Notes under the pieces: model-generated
Databases searched by the model: none
Told to the model about the DNA's origin: nothing
Seen by the model: the letters and a program-made list of their open reading frames with translations, nothing else
Assembly (NCBI GenBank): GCA_018394315.1
Contig: CP074575.1
Location: 1,768,615-1,832,614 of the forward strand
Reading direction: 5' to 3'
Source: Mycoplasmatota bacterium
GTDB lineage: Bacteria; Bacillota_I; Bacilli_A; MAG-NZ
Length of the DNA stretch: 64,000 bases
Shown here: positions 17,398-27,298 of the stretch, piece after piece
Position numbering within the stretch: position 1 is the stretch's first letter
Layout: each line of letters starts with the position of its first letter
Program-made: the position numbers and the translations under genes

Positions 17398-18490
17398 CTT
17401 TATCACGCTCAACTCTTTCGAAATGTAAATCCTCCTTTAGTGCTTCTGTCAAGGATTTAATATCGATTTTCCATCCGGAAGCTTGTACGGCTAATCTTAC
17501 GTTTTGTCCACGTTTTCCAATTGCTAAAGATAAATAATCATCAGCAACAATTGCGATTGCTTCTTTTTTCTTTGGATCTATTATAGCTCCAACTGTAACT
17601 GCAGGTTGTAAACTATTTGCAATCAAATACTTAGGATCATCGTGCCAAGCAAATACATCCACCTTCTCACCATCTAATCCACGTATTATTTCCTTTATTC
17701 TTGAACCGGCGTGCCCTAAACAAGCCCCAATCGGATCAACATTTTGATCGAAAGACATTACAGCAACTTTACTTCTATCTCCTGCATCACGAGCTAATCC
17801 CATTATCTCAACAGTTCCATCCATTATTTCTGGAACAATATTTTCGAACATTCTACGAACAAGGTTTCTATCTTTCCTTGATACATATATTTTAGGTCTT
17901 TTTTTATCTGCCTCAATTTCTACTTTAGTAATATAAACTCTTATTCTATCACCAATTTTAAACTGATCTCCTGGTACAAGTTCATTAACAGGCAAATTTG
18001 TAACAGTATTTTTTTCTAAATTAAGAGTAATGAAACTTTCATTCATTGCGACTACAATAGCCGAAATCATTTCATTCTCTAAGTTCTTAAAGTAATTATA
18101 AGCTAGTTCCTTTTCATAATCGCGTAATCCTTGATTTAATATTTGTTTAGTTTGTGAAGCGGCAAGTCTACCAAAATCCTTTGGAGTAATTTCTATATTA
18201 ATAACGTCTCCAATCTTAGCGGATTTTCTAGTTTTCAATGCTTCATGTAATGTAATATACTCAGCTTCATTACCATCCTCTGGAACTTCTTCAATTACTT
18301 CTTTTCTTGCAAATAACAGTATTTTATTTTTTTCAGGTTGAAATTCAACGACAACATTTTCTGCTTTATTATGTTGCTTCTTATATGCACTTTCTAACCC
18401 TTTTCTAAAAATTTCTAACAATCTTTCAACTGGAATTTCTCTTTCTACAGCGAGCAATGATAATACTCTAAAAAAATCTTTACTAATCAT
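17390..18490 (-). CDS. nusA: Transcription termination/antitermination factor NusA
   Basis: RNA polymerase-binding factor of 366 residues. N-terminal domain (1-135) with EREIPVERLLEIFRKGLESAYKK; S1 domain (136-205); KH domains with GACLGHAGSRIKEI (about 245) and LAIGKRGQNVRLAVQ (about 320). It ends just after the second KH domain, the usual length for Firmicutes, which lack the C-terminal acidic repeats of E. coli NusA. AGGAGAAG precedes the ATG. It follows rimP and overlaps ylxR. Confidence 0.95.
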   Translation of the reverse strand: MISKDFFRVLSLLAVEREIPVERLLEIFRKGLESAYKKQHNKAENVVVEFQPEKNKILLFARKEVIEEVPEDGNEAEYITLHEALKTRKSAKIGDVINIEITPKDFGRLAASQTKQILNQGLRDYEKELAYNYFKNLENEMISAIVVAMNESFITLNLEKNTVTNLPVNELVPGDQFKIGDRIRVYITKVEIEADKKRPKIYVSRKDRNLVRRMFENIVPEIMDGTVEIMGLARDAGDRSKVAVMSFDQNVDPIGACLGHAGSRIKEIIRGLDGEKVDVFAWHDDPKYLIANSLQPAVTVGAIIDPKKKEAIAIVADDYLSLAIGKRGQNVRLAVQASGWKIDIKSLTEALKEDLHFERVERDKDE

Positions 18491-18502
18491 TTTATTCTTC
18501 TC

Positions 18503-18940
18503 CTAAAATTTTATTGCTAATCTAATAGTAGCAACTTTATCATATGGAATTTTGACATCACCTTCATCTAAATAAATACAATTCCCCTTAACTTCATGTA
18601 AATAACCATAAAACTCCTTTTGATTATTAATCTTTTCAAATGTTTTTATAAAAACATATTTACCGACTGATTCTTCAACTTCACCAATATTTCGTAATTT
18701 TCTTTCAATACCAGGACTTGACACTTCAAGATTATATTCGTTAGGAATCAAATCATCACCAATTCTATCACATAATAGTCTATTAAGCTCTACACACTCT
18801 TCAATTTTGATTCCTTCTTTTGTATCAGCCAATACTCTTAAAACCCAAGACGAATGTTCCTTTTTATATTCTAAATCATAAAAATCCAGTTCCAGTTCCT
18901 CACAAGCTTTAATAATTATATCTTTTATCTGTTTATTCAA
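18503..18940 (-). CDS. rimP: Ribosome maturation factor RimP
   Basis: A 145-residue 30S assembly factor and first gene of the nusA-infB operon. ELELDFYDLEYKKEHSSWVLRV, IKIEECVELNRLLCDRIGDD and YNLEVSSPGIERKLRN are the family blocks. The start is TTG: an AAGGAGGGT box lies at the right distance before it. The ATG seven codons upstream must be rejected because that box lies inside its reading frame. No promoter is obvious in the AT-rich gap to the terminator at 18996. Confidence 0.9.
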   Translation of the reverse strand: MNKQIKDIIIKACEELELDFYDLEYKKEHSSWVLRVLADTKEGIKIEECVELNRLLCDRIGDDLIPNEYNLEVSSPGIERKLRNIGEVEESVGKYVFIKTFEKINNQKEFYGYLHEVKGNCIYLDEGDVKIPYDKVATIRLAIKF

Positions 18941-18965
18941 GTAATGACCCTCCTTAACCATTAAT

Positions 18966-18996
18966 AAAGGAGTGGGTTTGTCCCCACTCCTATTTC
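18966..18996 (-). terminator. Strong terminator after the SpoU methylase gene
   Basis: On the minus strand: GGAGTGGG, loop GACAAA, CCCACTCC and TTTATTAA. It insulates the rimP operon from the upstream gene. Confidence 0.85.
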
Positions 18997-19036
18997 TAAT
19001 TTAGCTTGTTAATTTTACCATAGTAGCTACTCAATG

Positions 19037-19738
19037 TCAAATTCTAAAAACATACATTAAAATGCTTCCAGCTGTTGCGACATTTAATGACTCAATTGTA
19101 TCAGTTTCGATAAAAACAACATCGTCGCATATATTTAATATCTCTTTACTAATTCCTCTACTTTCATTACCTAAAATAATGGCAATTTTACCATCAACGG
19201 TATGATTACTAAGTCCTTTACCATTTAATGCTGAACCTAAAATATTGTAACCATTTAGTTTTGCAATTTCAGTTAATAAATCTCCTTTGATAATTTCTAC
19301 CTTAAATATTGCTCCTTGAGTGCTACGAAGTACTTTATCATTATAAATATCACAAGTATCTTTACTTACAATAATCTTCGAAAATCCAAATCCAACAGCA
19401 CTTCTAATTAAAGTCCCCAAATTCCCAGGATCACTTATATCATCTAGTATTAATATTCTGTTCGAATCATTCTTGATTTCGGTTATTTTACAAACTCCTA
19501 TTATTTTTTGTGGGCTTAAAGATTTACTAATTTTATCGATTATCTCTTTAGTCACAATAGTAACATTCTCAAAATCATAATTTTCTGTACATAGCACTTC
19601 TAACAGTGCACCAGAACTCTTCGCTTCTTCTACTAAATGAAACCCTTCAACAAGAAACTTTTTTTCTTTTAATCTATTCTTTTTGTTGTTCAAACTATTA
19701 ATATATTTAATTTTATTGTTTGTAAGTGATTTTATCAT
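19037..19738 (-). CDS. SpoU/TrmH-family RNA 2'-O-methyltransferase
   Basis: A 233-residue SPOUT methylase, probably acting on 23S rRNA. N-terminal substrate-binding region LNNKKNRLKEKKFLVEGFHLVEEA (in parts LKEKKFLVEG). SPOUT motifs: DDISDPGNLGTLIRSAVGFGF (about 125), IILGNESRGIS (about 188) and ESLNVATAGSILMY (about 217). The knotted fold binds S-adenosylmethionine. It has a strong terminator. It resembles YsgA/RlmB-like proteins of Bacilli; the exact nucleotide target cannot be read. Confidence 0.88.
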   Translation of the reverse strand: MIKSLTNNKIKYINSLNNKKNRLKEKKFLVEGFHLVEEAKSSGALLEVLCTENYDFENVTIVTKEIIDKISKSLSPQKIIGVCKITEIKNDSNRILILDDISDPGNLGTLIRSAVGFGFSKIIVSKDTCDIYNDKVLRSTQGAIFKVEIIKGDLLTEIAKLNGYNILGSALNGKGLSNHTVDGKIAIILGNESRGISKEILNICDDVVFIETDTIESLNVATAGSILMYVFRI

Positions 19739-19807
19739 ACAATCATCTCCAAAGTTATTATAACTGATATAAAGAAATAATCTAGAACTAAAATATAAAT
19801 ATTCTAT

Positions 19808-22800
19808 TTAGTTGCTAGAAAGTATGGATTTTACTACCTTTATTAAAACATCTACAATTTCGGGATCAAATTGTGTTCCTTTTTTGGACATCAATTCTTT
19901 TATCGCATCATCTATACTGATTTGATCACTATATAATCTTTGAGAAGTCATTATGTCAAAAGCATCACATACAGAAATAATTCTTGAATAAAGTGGTATC
20001 TCTAGACCCTTTAGTCCATAAGGATACCCAGAACCATCCCATTTTTCGTGATGATGTAAAACACTTTCTGCAATATGGTCAGAATTCAGTATATTAATAA
20101 TAATTTTATACCCTGCATCGGAATGCTTTTTTACTTCTTCATATTCCTCCGATGTTAGTTTTCCAGCCTTATTCAATATATCATATGAAACTGAAATCTT
20201 ACCAATATCATGTAATTTTGCCGATAAAGAAATATCTGACAATTCTCCATCTCTGCTAAATCCTAACTCTTTCAATACTTCACTCGCTAAAAATGCTAAT
20301 CTTTCACAATGCTCAGTGCTTTCTTCCGTCTTTTCGCTAAGAGTATAAAGAAGTGTATCTAGTATTCTACTTTTACGACTAGATCTATTTGAAAGTTTTT
20401 TTCTATACATCACATTTTCAGCTTCAGTAAATGCATTTTTGAATGCACCTGGATCGTTTTTAAGTACAATTTCATAGCCTGTTGATACACTAATTTGAAA
20501 ATTATTTCTAATACTATAATCTCTTAGGAAGATATCGACCTCTTTTATTTTATTATCTATAATTTTAGAATCTATATCCCTTAATATAATCGAAAATTCA
20601 TCGCCTCCGATTCTAAAAATAAAATCATCTTCGAAGACATCTTTAATAAAATCTGAAAAGTCCTTCAACACTTTGTCACCCATGTAGTGACCATAAATAT
20701 CATTTACTAATTTAAGGCCATCTATATCGAAAATGACAATTGTATAAACATCAAAACTTATTTCTCCAGTGAAATCCTCAAATTTGTTTCTGTTATAAAC
20801 CTCAGTAAGCATATCCATTTCTGCTAAATATTTAATCTTTCTTTCATTAAGAACTTCGTTAGTAATATCTTTCAAGAATCCTCCAACAGCTACAACAGTT
20901 CCATTGCTTATTCTTTCTTGAACTTGTGAATTATGTTCAAAATACAATATTTTATTATTAATTGGAGTTTTATGCTTAGTAACAAATTTTGATACCCCAT
21001 CAACTTCACCTTTTATTATTTTTTTATATTCCTTGTTAACTTTCGAAAACAGTTCACGTCCCTCTTCATCTAATAATAATGTATTGTAGTAATCATCATA
21101 TTTTATAAAATTTTGATCAGTAGTTATTTCTAATTTATCTAAAAAAACATCATTTACATATATATTATTACCAAAGTTATTCTCTAAATAGTTGATATTA
21201 AAGACTAACAACTCACCAGCTCTTACTGCAAGTTTGTTGAACCTTTGGTATTTATTGATTGAATTCTGTAACATCTCATTTAATTTTTTCTCATTTATTT
21301 CTTTGGTAACTTCAATCAAATATCCACTTAGATAACTAACTTTGCCATTTGATTCTCTGCTATGTACATTCACAAAATGTTTTGCATAAAGAACATTACC
21401 CGTTTTTAAATTTTTATGCTTTACAAGTATTTCTTTAAAGCCGTCAATTTTACCCTCATGTATCTCTTTTGTAAGGTGTTCAAGCTCATTTTCGGATAAA
21501 GAGTATTCATCATTTTCAATAATAGTATCAAGGTATTGTTCAATTGAAATTAATCCATCACTATTCTTGTCTAATCCTAAGATTTCAATAAAGTTTTCAT
21601 TCCCATAAAGGTATTCTCCGTTAGGGTGGTCGGTAAAATCAATACTAAAAATTAATAGATTCGACATTTCTATAGCTAATCTGTTAGCTTTATTTACTTT
21701 CAGAGTTTTCTTACTTAGCAAGTTTTGATATATTTTCGATTCAAATAAATCAGTAATATCAATGGCTGCACCTGAAATGGTATTAACAACACCATTATCA
21801 TCTTTGCTAACTGCATTAGATCTGATTTCTAGCCAATTTAAAAATCCTTTAGAATTAAATAAAGGAATTATAGATTTATATTCATTTATTAAACCGTTCA
21901 AAAGCGCTTCATATTTTTTCTGATCGTCTTCAAAAAATGTTATATACTCTGGATATTTGTCTATTACTTTTTTCTTGGCTAATTCCCACTCATTACTACT
22001 TGCAAACCCTAAGTTATTGGAAGTACAAAGATTACTAAAACCATAAAGTTCTCTAATCTTATCATTATATTTAAATTCTTCCTTACCGTTTTCAATTGAC
22101 ATAATCCAGATGCCTATGTTTGAGTTATTTAGTCCTTTATCAATGATCTTCTCAAACAGTTCGCCTTCTAACTTCGCTGCAATTTCATCAGAAATTATTG
22201 TATCAACGCCTATAATTAAAATTGGCTTCTTCTGTTTATCACGAGAAACTACTTTTCCAATTGTTTCAATCCAAACAATTTCATTATTTCTACTTAATAT
22301 TGGATACTTTCCATGCCAGGTATCAGTAATACCTAAAATACAGTCATCAAATGACTTTTGTTCAAGTCTAATTAGTTCTTTATATTCAGGTCGTAAATCT
22401 GCAGCTCTATTCATCATATCTTGAAAATCACTTATACCAGTAGTATAGTTCTCATTCTTGGTTCCATACAAAATATAACTGTCATAATACTGTTCATAAC
22501 CTTCAGAAAAGTCGACCCACCAAAACTTCGCGCTTGAAACATCGCTTATATATTCAAGCATATTTGATAGTGTATTATGATATCTCAAAAACTTATCAAT
22601 TTTAGGAGATACTAAATAACTATATATATATTCATCATCTAACTGAATGATCTTTTTACAGTAAACTGTCCGAATAGAGTCTTTACTCTTAAATTTGAAC
22701 TTTCTAAACTCCTCTTCTGTTTGAGCATTCTTTATAAATTTAACTAAATTATATATATCATTATTTTTGACAATTTCCTTATTATCATCTTGAATATATG

Positions 22801-22951
22801 AATTACACTTTATATTGTCTAATTTTAAAAATGACACAAAAAGACTATCAAATAGTACAGAGTGTTTAACATAATTGTATTTTATGATTCCTTGTTTAAG
22901 AGTAGACAAATCTAATTCAGTATTATCAATTTTTAAACTAGTAAGTTCCAT
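19808..22951 (-). CDS. Multi-PAS, GGDEF and HD-GYP signalling protein
   Basis: A soluble protein of 1047 residues with no clear membrane segment. Several PAS-like domains fill residues 1-690; repeated patterns such as IKYLAEMDMLTEVYNRNKFED introduce the GGDEF domain. RIGGDEFS at about 782 keeps the full GGDEF signature for di-GMP synthesis. The C-terminal HD-GYP domain has LHDIGK (about 915), HHEKWDGSGYP (about 972) and CDAFDIMTS, the residues for di-GMP hydrolysis. It may therefore both make and break cyclic di-GMP, or use one domain as a sensor. The ATG with GGAGGACAT upstream is the start. It stands alone. Confidence 0.88.
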   Translation of the reverse strand: MELTSLKIDNTELDLSTLKQGIIKYNYVKHSVLFDSLFVSFLKLDNIKCNSYIQDDNKEIVKNNDIYNLVKFIKNAQTEEEFRKFKFKSKDSIRTVYCKKIIQLDDEYIYSYLVSPKIDKFLRYHNTLSNMLEYISDVSSAKFWWVDFSEGYEQYYDSYILYGTKNENYTTGISDFQDMMNRAADLRPEYKELIRLEQKSFDDCILGITDTWHGKYPILSRNNEIVWIETIGKVVSRDKQKKPILIIGVDTIISDEIAAKLEGELFEKIIDKGLNNSNIGIWIMSIENGKEEFKYNDKIRELYGFSNLCTSNNLGFASSNEWELAKKKVIDKYPEYITFFEDDQKKYEALLNGLINEYKSIIPLFNSKGFLNWLEIRSNAVSKDDNGVVNTISGAAIDITDLFESKIYQNLLSKKTLKVNKANRLAIEMSNLLIFSIDFTDHPNGEYLYGNENFIEILGLDKNSDGLISIEQYLDTIIENDEYSLSENELEHLTKEIHEGKIDGFKEILVKHKNLKTGNVLYAKHFVNVHSRESNGKVSYLSGYLIEVTKEINEKKLNEMLQNSINKYQRFNKLAVRAGELLVFNINYLENNFGNNIYVNDVFLDKLEITTDQNFIKYDDYYNTLLLDEEGRELFSKVNKEYKKIIKGEVDGVSKFVTKHKTPINNKILYFEHNSQVQERISNGTVVAVGGFLKDITNEVLNERKIKYLAEMDMLTEVYNRNKFEDFTGEISFDVYTIVIFDIDGLKLVNDIYGHYMGDKVLKDFSDFIKDVFEDDFIFRIGGDEFSIILRDIDSKIIDNKIKEVDIFLRDYSIRNNFQISVSTGYEIVLKNDPGAFKNAFTEAENVMYRKKLSNRSSRKSRILDTLLYTLSEKTEESTEHCERLAFLASEVLKELGFSRDGELSDISLSAKLHDIGKISVSYDILNKAGKLTSEEYEEVKKHSDAGYKIIINILNSDHIAESVLHHHEKWDGSGYPYGLKGLEIPLYSRIISVCDAFDIMTSQRLYSDQISIDDAIKELMSKKGTQFDPEIVDVLIKVVKSILSSN

Positions 22952-23212
22952 AGTATGTCCTCCGATTTCCATAAACATCCAAGGATAATTTAGCCATTTA
23001 GATATATTATTTTACATTTTATTATTTAAATTAATATTACCATATTCTGACAAAAAAATCATTAACACCTTTATCTGAGTAATTATTGTAGGTATATTTT
23101 ATGCTTTTTTAAAAAAATTTCTTAGAAACTTTCATAATTTATATCGGGAAAAACAATTTTTAAATGGGGGAAGGCTACATACTAAACGATAGCATAGTAG
23201 CCCATTCTAGTA
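22952..23212. other. Intergenic region with an inverted repeat, no gene seen
   Basis: AT-rich DNA. GGCTAC and GTAGCC arms at 23172-23204 form an imperfect hairpin beyond the end of the gene at 23213 and may terminate it, but the T-run is poor. No coding potential is seen. Confidence 0.4.
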
Positions 23213-23524
23213 TTAGTGTGGATAATGATGTTTAGTTAATTTTATTAATTCTATTACATTCTCTAGTTTGAACTCAAGTAACATCTCTTTTTTAATAGTT
23301 GCTATAATAGTCTTTCTTACACTTTCATTAGTTTCAAGTAGTTTCTCAAGTGAAACGTGTTTACCATCCCTATGGTAATTATATTGTTCAATTACTGCTT
23401 CAATCTTTTCTCCTTCTCCATATAAGATGTTAGCAAGTGCTAATTCTTCCTTAGCGATTGACTCTAATAATAAGTTTATTACTTCACTACTTACATGAGG
23501 TTTATGATGTTTACGTTCTTCCAC
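23213..23524 (-). CDS. Small helical protein of a spore-associated family
   Basis: A 103-residue protein. The segment VINLLLESIAKEELALANILYGEGEKIEAVIE (in parts ESIAKEELALANILYGEGEK) and VRKTIIATIKKEMLLEFKLENVIEL form two amphipathic helices with a repeat of the pattern 'IAKEE.AL'. I recall this pattern from small Bacillus/Clostridium proteins found next to exosporium or coat genes, but cannot name the function. Start is GTG with a very strong GGGGGGAGG. A CATAATATA box on the minus strand (23550-23558) resembles a mother-cell sigma -10. Divergent from the similar gene at 23675. Confidence 0.6.
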   Translation of the reverse strand: MEERKHHKPHVSSEVINLLLESIAKEELALANILYGEGEKIEAVIEQYNYHRDGKHVSLEKLLETNESVRKTIIATIKKEMLLEFKLENVIELIKLTKHHYPH

Positions 23525-23549
23525 AGCGCCTCCCCCCTTTCTTCACCTT

Positions 23550-23558
23550 TATATTATG
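23550..23558 (-). promoter_or_regulatory. Possible SigE/SigK-type -10 box
   Basis: CATAATATA on the minus strand fits CATANNNTA, 26 bases before the GTG at 23524. No convincing -35 was found, so this is weak. Confidence 0.3.
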
Positions 23559-23674
23559 CAACACTTATATTTCTGAATAGATATTTCGACTATAAAAAAA
23601 GTAAAAAAGAGTTATTATCATTACACAAAAGTATATATTTATTAATAATATAAATGTAGGGAGGTTGTCATTTT

Positions 23675-23998
23675 ATGGATATATCAAATAAAAATATCGA
23701 AATCGAGAATATTATCAGTAAACTTTTATCTTCACTCATTAAGGAAGAAGACGCTTTAACTAGAATCTCAAATAAAGTAACTATACTTTTAAATTCCATT
23801 AACAGGAATGATAAACTTTCTGATGACGAATATTTTAAACTTAAAAGAAGTATTGAAAATTTATTAAAAGCACTCTCAATTGAAAAAATGATCTTAGAAG
23901 ACAGGTCATATAAGGTTATAGAATTTGCAAATAAAAACAATTATAGAATAAATATAAGTATTAATAACAATAAAGATATCTTGTTTTCTAAATGGTAG
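23675..23998 (+). CDS. Small helical protein, likely paralogue of the divergent neighbour
   Basis: A 107-residue, highly charged protein without cysteine or membrane segment. IISKLLSSLIKEEDALTRISNKVTILLNSI and LLKALSIEKMILEDRSYKVIEF echo the 'ESIAKEE.AL' and 'KKEM.LE.KL' helices of the gene at 23213, in the same order, so the two are probably diverged paralogues arranged head to head. GGGAGGTTG lies nine bases before the ATG. Function unknown; a spore coat or exosporium link is inference from the family pattern. Confidence 0.55.
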   Translation: MDISNKNIEIENIISKLLSSLIKEEDALTRISNKVTILLNSINRNDKLSDDEYFKLKRSIENLLKALSIEKMILEDRSYKVIEFANKNNYRINISINNNKDILFSKW

Positions 23999-24093
23999 TA
24001 ATATCATAGTCATTTTCAAGAAACCTATTTTATATAGCGGTCGCTTAGGATAATCGATTCAGTTTTTTTTATAATGTGAATACTATTTTCTCA

Positions 24094-24130
24094 AGAAAAA
24101 AAGTGAATTAAATTTCTCTAATTCACTTTG
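24094..24130 (-). terminator. Terminator of the hydrogenase operon
   Basis: On the minus strand: AAAGTGAATTA, loop, TAATTCACTTT and a run of T. An eleven-base perfect stem about 55 bases after the hydA stop codon. Confidence 0.85.
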
Positions 24131-24184
24131 TTAATATTCCTATGAAAGATTAAAAATTTTAATAACTTATTAATTACTTAACCT

Positions 24185-25948
24185 TTACTTAGACTCTTTC
24201 AAGTATTCTCTATTTTTATAATGAGTATGTAACATTTCATGAGCTCTGTGTGAATTTGGTTTTTCTAAGAACTCTTCATATGTAACCATAACTGCTCTAT
24301 TTTTATGTGATTTTCTCAAAGCCATATCTTTATCTTCGTCATATAACGCTTTTGAACGCAGTTCAATAAAGTCATTTTTCTCATATGTTTCTGGTAATGT
24401 TATTGGTTGTCCACCACCGTTTACACAACCACCTATACATCCCATAAACTCAACGAAATGATATTGTTTTTCACCAGATTTTAGTATTTCAAAGAATTCC
24501 TTGATTGCTCTTACACCATGAACTACTGCTACATTTACATCTATTCCGTGAACATTTAAAGTAGCTTCTTTTATTTCTTCAGTACCGCGTACCATTTTAT
24601 ATTCTACTTCATCAAAAGATTTACCTTCTAATACTTCTACTACTGTACGTAATGCTGCTTCCATAACTCCACCAGTAGCTCCAAAAATATTAGCAGCTCC
24701 TGTAAATTGTGATAACTGTCCTTTTGGTTTTAATTCTTCTAAATCTCTAAAGTTTATTTCATTGTATTTAATCATTCTTGCTAATTCTCTAGTTGTAATT
24801 ACAGCATCGACATCTCTATGACCATGCGATTGCATTTCAGGTCTTTCAATTTCGAACTTTTTAGCAATACATGGCATTACTGAAACAACAAAAACATCTT
24901 CTGGTTTAATATTCATCTTAGGTGCATAATATTGTTTTGTCATCGCTCCTTGCATCATATGAGGAGATTTAGCTGATGACAACGAAGGTAAATATTCAGC
25001 TTCATACCCTTCGATATATCTTATCCAACCTGGTGAACAAGAAGTAAACATCGGGAATACTCCACCATTTTGTAATCTATCAATAAACTCATAACCCTCT
25101 TCAATTATTGTAAGGTCAGCACTCCAGTTAACATCACCAATATCATCGAATCCCAATTCATCAAATGCTCTATACATTTTCCCTTCTACATTTGTTCCTA
25201 CAGGATATCCAAATTCCTCAGCCAAAGCAACTCTAACCGATGGTGCTGGTTGAATTACGACAAACTTTTTAGGGTCATTTAATGCTTCTTGAACTTTCAT
25301 TATTCCGTCTTTTTCTGTTAATGCTCCAACAGGACAAGCTTGAATACATTTACCACAATAAACACAACCTGAGTTATCAATAGAAATAGGATCAATACTT
25401 TCTACTATTGAGTCACTTCCTCTTTTATTGATAGACAGTATATCTAATCCTGTATAAGTATGACATGCAGATACGCATCTACCACACAATAAACATTTAC
25501 CACTATCTAGAACTAAAGAAACACTTGAATCCCTAATAACACGTTCTTTCCTACCATGTTCTTGTTTTTCGGCAAGTGGATTTTGAACATTATTTTTTCT
25601 TAATAATCTTAAAAATTCACAATTATGTTCTCTTGAACATGCCCAACATTCAAACGAATGATTTGCTGCTAATAACTCAAGTGAGTTTTTAACACTGCTT
25701 TTTACTTTTTCATTTCCAGTATTAACTTTCATTCCCTCATAAACTTCTAGTTTGCACGAGCTTTTAAGACCATTTTGACCATCTACATCAACAACGCAAA
25801 CTCTACAATCACCCTCATTATTAATTCCCTTTAAGTAGCACAAGCGAGGTATATAGATGCCATTTTCTTCAGCAACCTCTAAAACTGTCTGCCCTTTTCT
25901 CGCTTTTAATTCTATGTCATTGATTGTCATTTTTACAAAATCTGACAT
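24185..25948 (-). CDS. hydA: [FeFe] hydrogenase catalytic subunit, multimeric NAD(P)-linked type
   Basis: A 587-residue enzyme that makes or oxidises H2. N-terminal plant-type [2Fe-2S] domain (CYLKGINNEGDCRVC), a Cys/His cluster motif (FECWACSREHNC), and two [4Fe-4S] clusters (CLLCGRCVSAC, CVYCGKCIQACPVG). H-cluster motifs: L1 is MFTSCSPGW at about 304 (Ser in place of the second Cys of the textbook TSCCPGW; I recall this variant in HndD-type enzymes), L2 VMPCIAKKFE, L3 EFMGCIGGCVNGGGQP. Third gene of hydC-hydB-hydA, start directly after hydB. The trimeric arrangement suggests electron bifurcation between NADH and ferredoxin. Confidence 0.93.
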   Translation of the reverse strand: MSDFVKMTINDIELKARKGQTVLEVAEENGIYIPRLCYLKGINNEGDCRVCVVDVDGQNGLKSSCKLEVYEGMKVNTGNEKVKSSVKNSLELLAANHSFECWACSREHNCEFLRLLRKNNVQNPLAEKQEHGRKERVIRDSSVSLVLDSGKCLLCGRCVSACHTYTGLDILSINKRGSDSIVESIDPISIDNSGCVYCGKCIQACPVGALTEKDGIMKVQEALNDPKKFVVIQPAPSVRVALAEEFGYPVGTNVEGKMYRAFDELGFDDIGDVNWSADLTIIEEGYEFIDRLQNGGVFPMFTSCSPGWIRYIEGYEAEYLPSLSSAKSPHMMQGAMTKQYYAPKMNIKPEDVFVVSVMPCIAKKFEIERPEMQSHGHRDVDAVITTRELARMIKYNEINFRDLEELKPKGQLSQFTGAANIFGATGGVMEAALRTVVEVLEGKSFDEVEYKMVRGTEEIKEATLNVHGIDVNVAVVHGVRAIKEFFEILKSGEKQYHFVEFMGCIGGCVNGGGQPITLPETYEKNDFIELRSKALYDEDKDMALRKSHKNRAVMVTYEEFLEKPNSHRAHEMLHTHYKNREYLKESK

Positions 25949-27298
25949 TTATTTACCCTCCCCAAAATTATATAATTTATTTTGAAATTCATTTCTAAAC
26001 TTATCTAATCCTGATAATACAGGATTAGGAGCTGATTGACCTAAACCACAGAAAGCTGAATTAATCATATAATATGATAAATCTTCTAGTTGTATTAAAT
26101 CTTTATCTGTACCCATTCCTGATTCTATCTTCTTAAGAAGTTCGTATATTCTAACAGTACCCTCTCTACAAGGTGTACATCTACCACATGATTCTTTCAT
26201 GTTAAATTTCATGAATGAGCGACAAAGACTAACAATATCATTTGATTCGTCTAAAACGATTAAGCCTCCTGCTCCCATTTGAACACCATTCTTAGCTAAC
26301 GTGTCAAATCCTGTTCTTCTAAACAGTTCGTCTTTTTTTAAGAAACCACCACTAGGACCACTAAATAGAACAGCCTTAAAATCACTTCCATTTGCCATAC
26401 CACCAGCAACTTGCTCTAAAATTGTCTTAATTGGCATACCAGTTGGTAATTCATAGTATCCAGGTCTTTTTACCTTACCAGAGATTGTGTGAATTTTAGT
26501 ACCAGGAGTTTCAGGATTACCAATTTTATGATACCAATGTCCACCTTTTTGAATGATTTGAGGAACAATACATAGAGTTTCTACATTATTTACAACTGTT
26601 GGTTTTCCATACAATCCTTCAGTAACTGGGAAAGGTGGTTTGTTTCTAGGCTGACCTTTCATTCCTTCAATTGATTCAATTAATGCAGTTTCTTCCCCAC
26701 ATATATAAGCCCCTGCTCCGATTCTTAATTCAATATCAAATTTGAAATCGGTATTAAACAAAGGACTACCCAAAATTCCTAATTCATAAGCGTCTTTAAT
26801 AGCCTTTTCAAGAACAACTTTACATTTTGGATACTCAATTCTTAAATATATAAATCCTTTTGTCGCTCCGATAGCCATACCAGCAATTAACATTCCCTCA
26901 ATAACTGAGTGAGGATCGCTTTCCATAATGATTCTATCCATGTAATCCCCTGGAATACCTTCATCTGCATTCATGATAATGTATTTTTGATCAGCATTCG
27001 CATCGTGCGCGAACTGCCATTTTAGACCAGTAGGAAATCCAGCTCCTCCTCGTCCTCTAAGTCCTGATTTCTTCATCTCTTGAATTATATCAGTTTGTTT
27101 CATTTGACTTGCCTTTAAAGCGCCTAAGTAACCATCTCTAGCAATATACTCTTCTATTGATAATGGGTTAATTACACCTGCATTTCTAAGCTTGTCCCTA
27201 ATTTCTAAAGAATTTAATTCAATATTTTTATTGAATTTATCTCCTACTTCATTCAAAGTTTTCTCTTTGATTTTCATTAATTTAGCTAAAGTTATCAT
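25949..27298 (-). CDS. hydB: NuoF-like NADH/FMN-binding hydrogenase subunit
   Basis: A 449-residue flavoprotein subunit homologous to NuoF. GLRGRGGAGFPTGLKW (about 65) binds FMN/NADH, GAGAYICGEETALIESIEG (about 175) is the NADH site, and ESCGRCTPCREGTVRI (about 350) carries a [4Fe-4S] cluster. It lacks the N-terminal [2Fe-2S] and C-terminal ferredoxin domains of long HydB proteins. The start ATG overlaps the hydC stop (ATGA), so expression was normally coupled to hydC, which is now interrupted by an IS. AAAGGAGCA gives it its own ribosome binding site. Confidence 0.92.
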   Translation of the reverse strand: MITLAKLMKIKEKTLNEVGDKFNKNIELNSLEIRDKLRNAGVINPLSIEEYIARDGYLGALKASQMKQTDIIQEMKKSGLRGRGGAGFPTGLKWQFAHDANADQKYIIMNADEGIPGDYMDRIIMESDPHSVIEGMLIAGMAIGATKGFIYLRIEYPKCKVVLEKAIKDAYELGILGSPLFNTDFKFDIELRIGAGAYICGEETALIESIEGMKGQPRNKPPFPVTEGLYGKPTVVNNVETLCIVPQIIQKGGHWYHKIGNPETPGTKIHTISGKVKRPGYYELPTGMPIKTILEQVAGGMANGSDFKAVLFSGPSGGFLKKDELFRRTGFDTLAKNGVQMGAGGLIVLDESNDIVSLCRSFMKFNMKESCGRCTPCREGTVRIYELLKKIESGMGTDKDLIQLEDLSYYMINSAFCGLGQSAPNPVLSGLDKFRNEFQNKLYNFGEGK

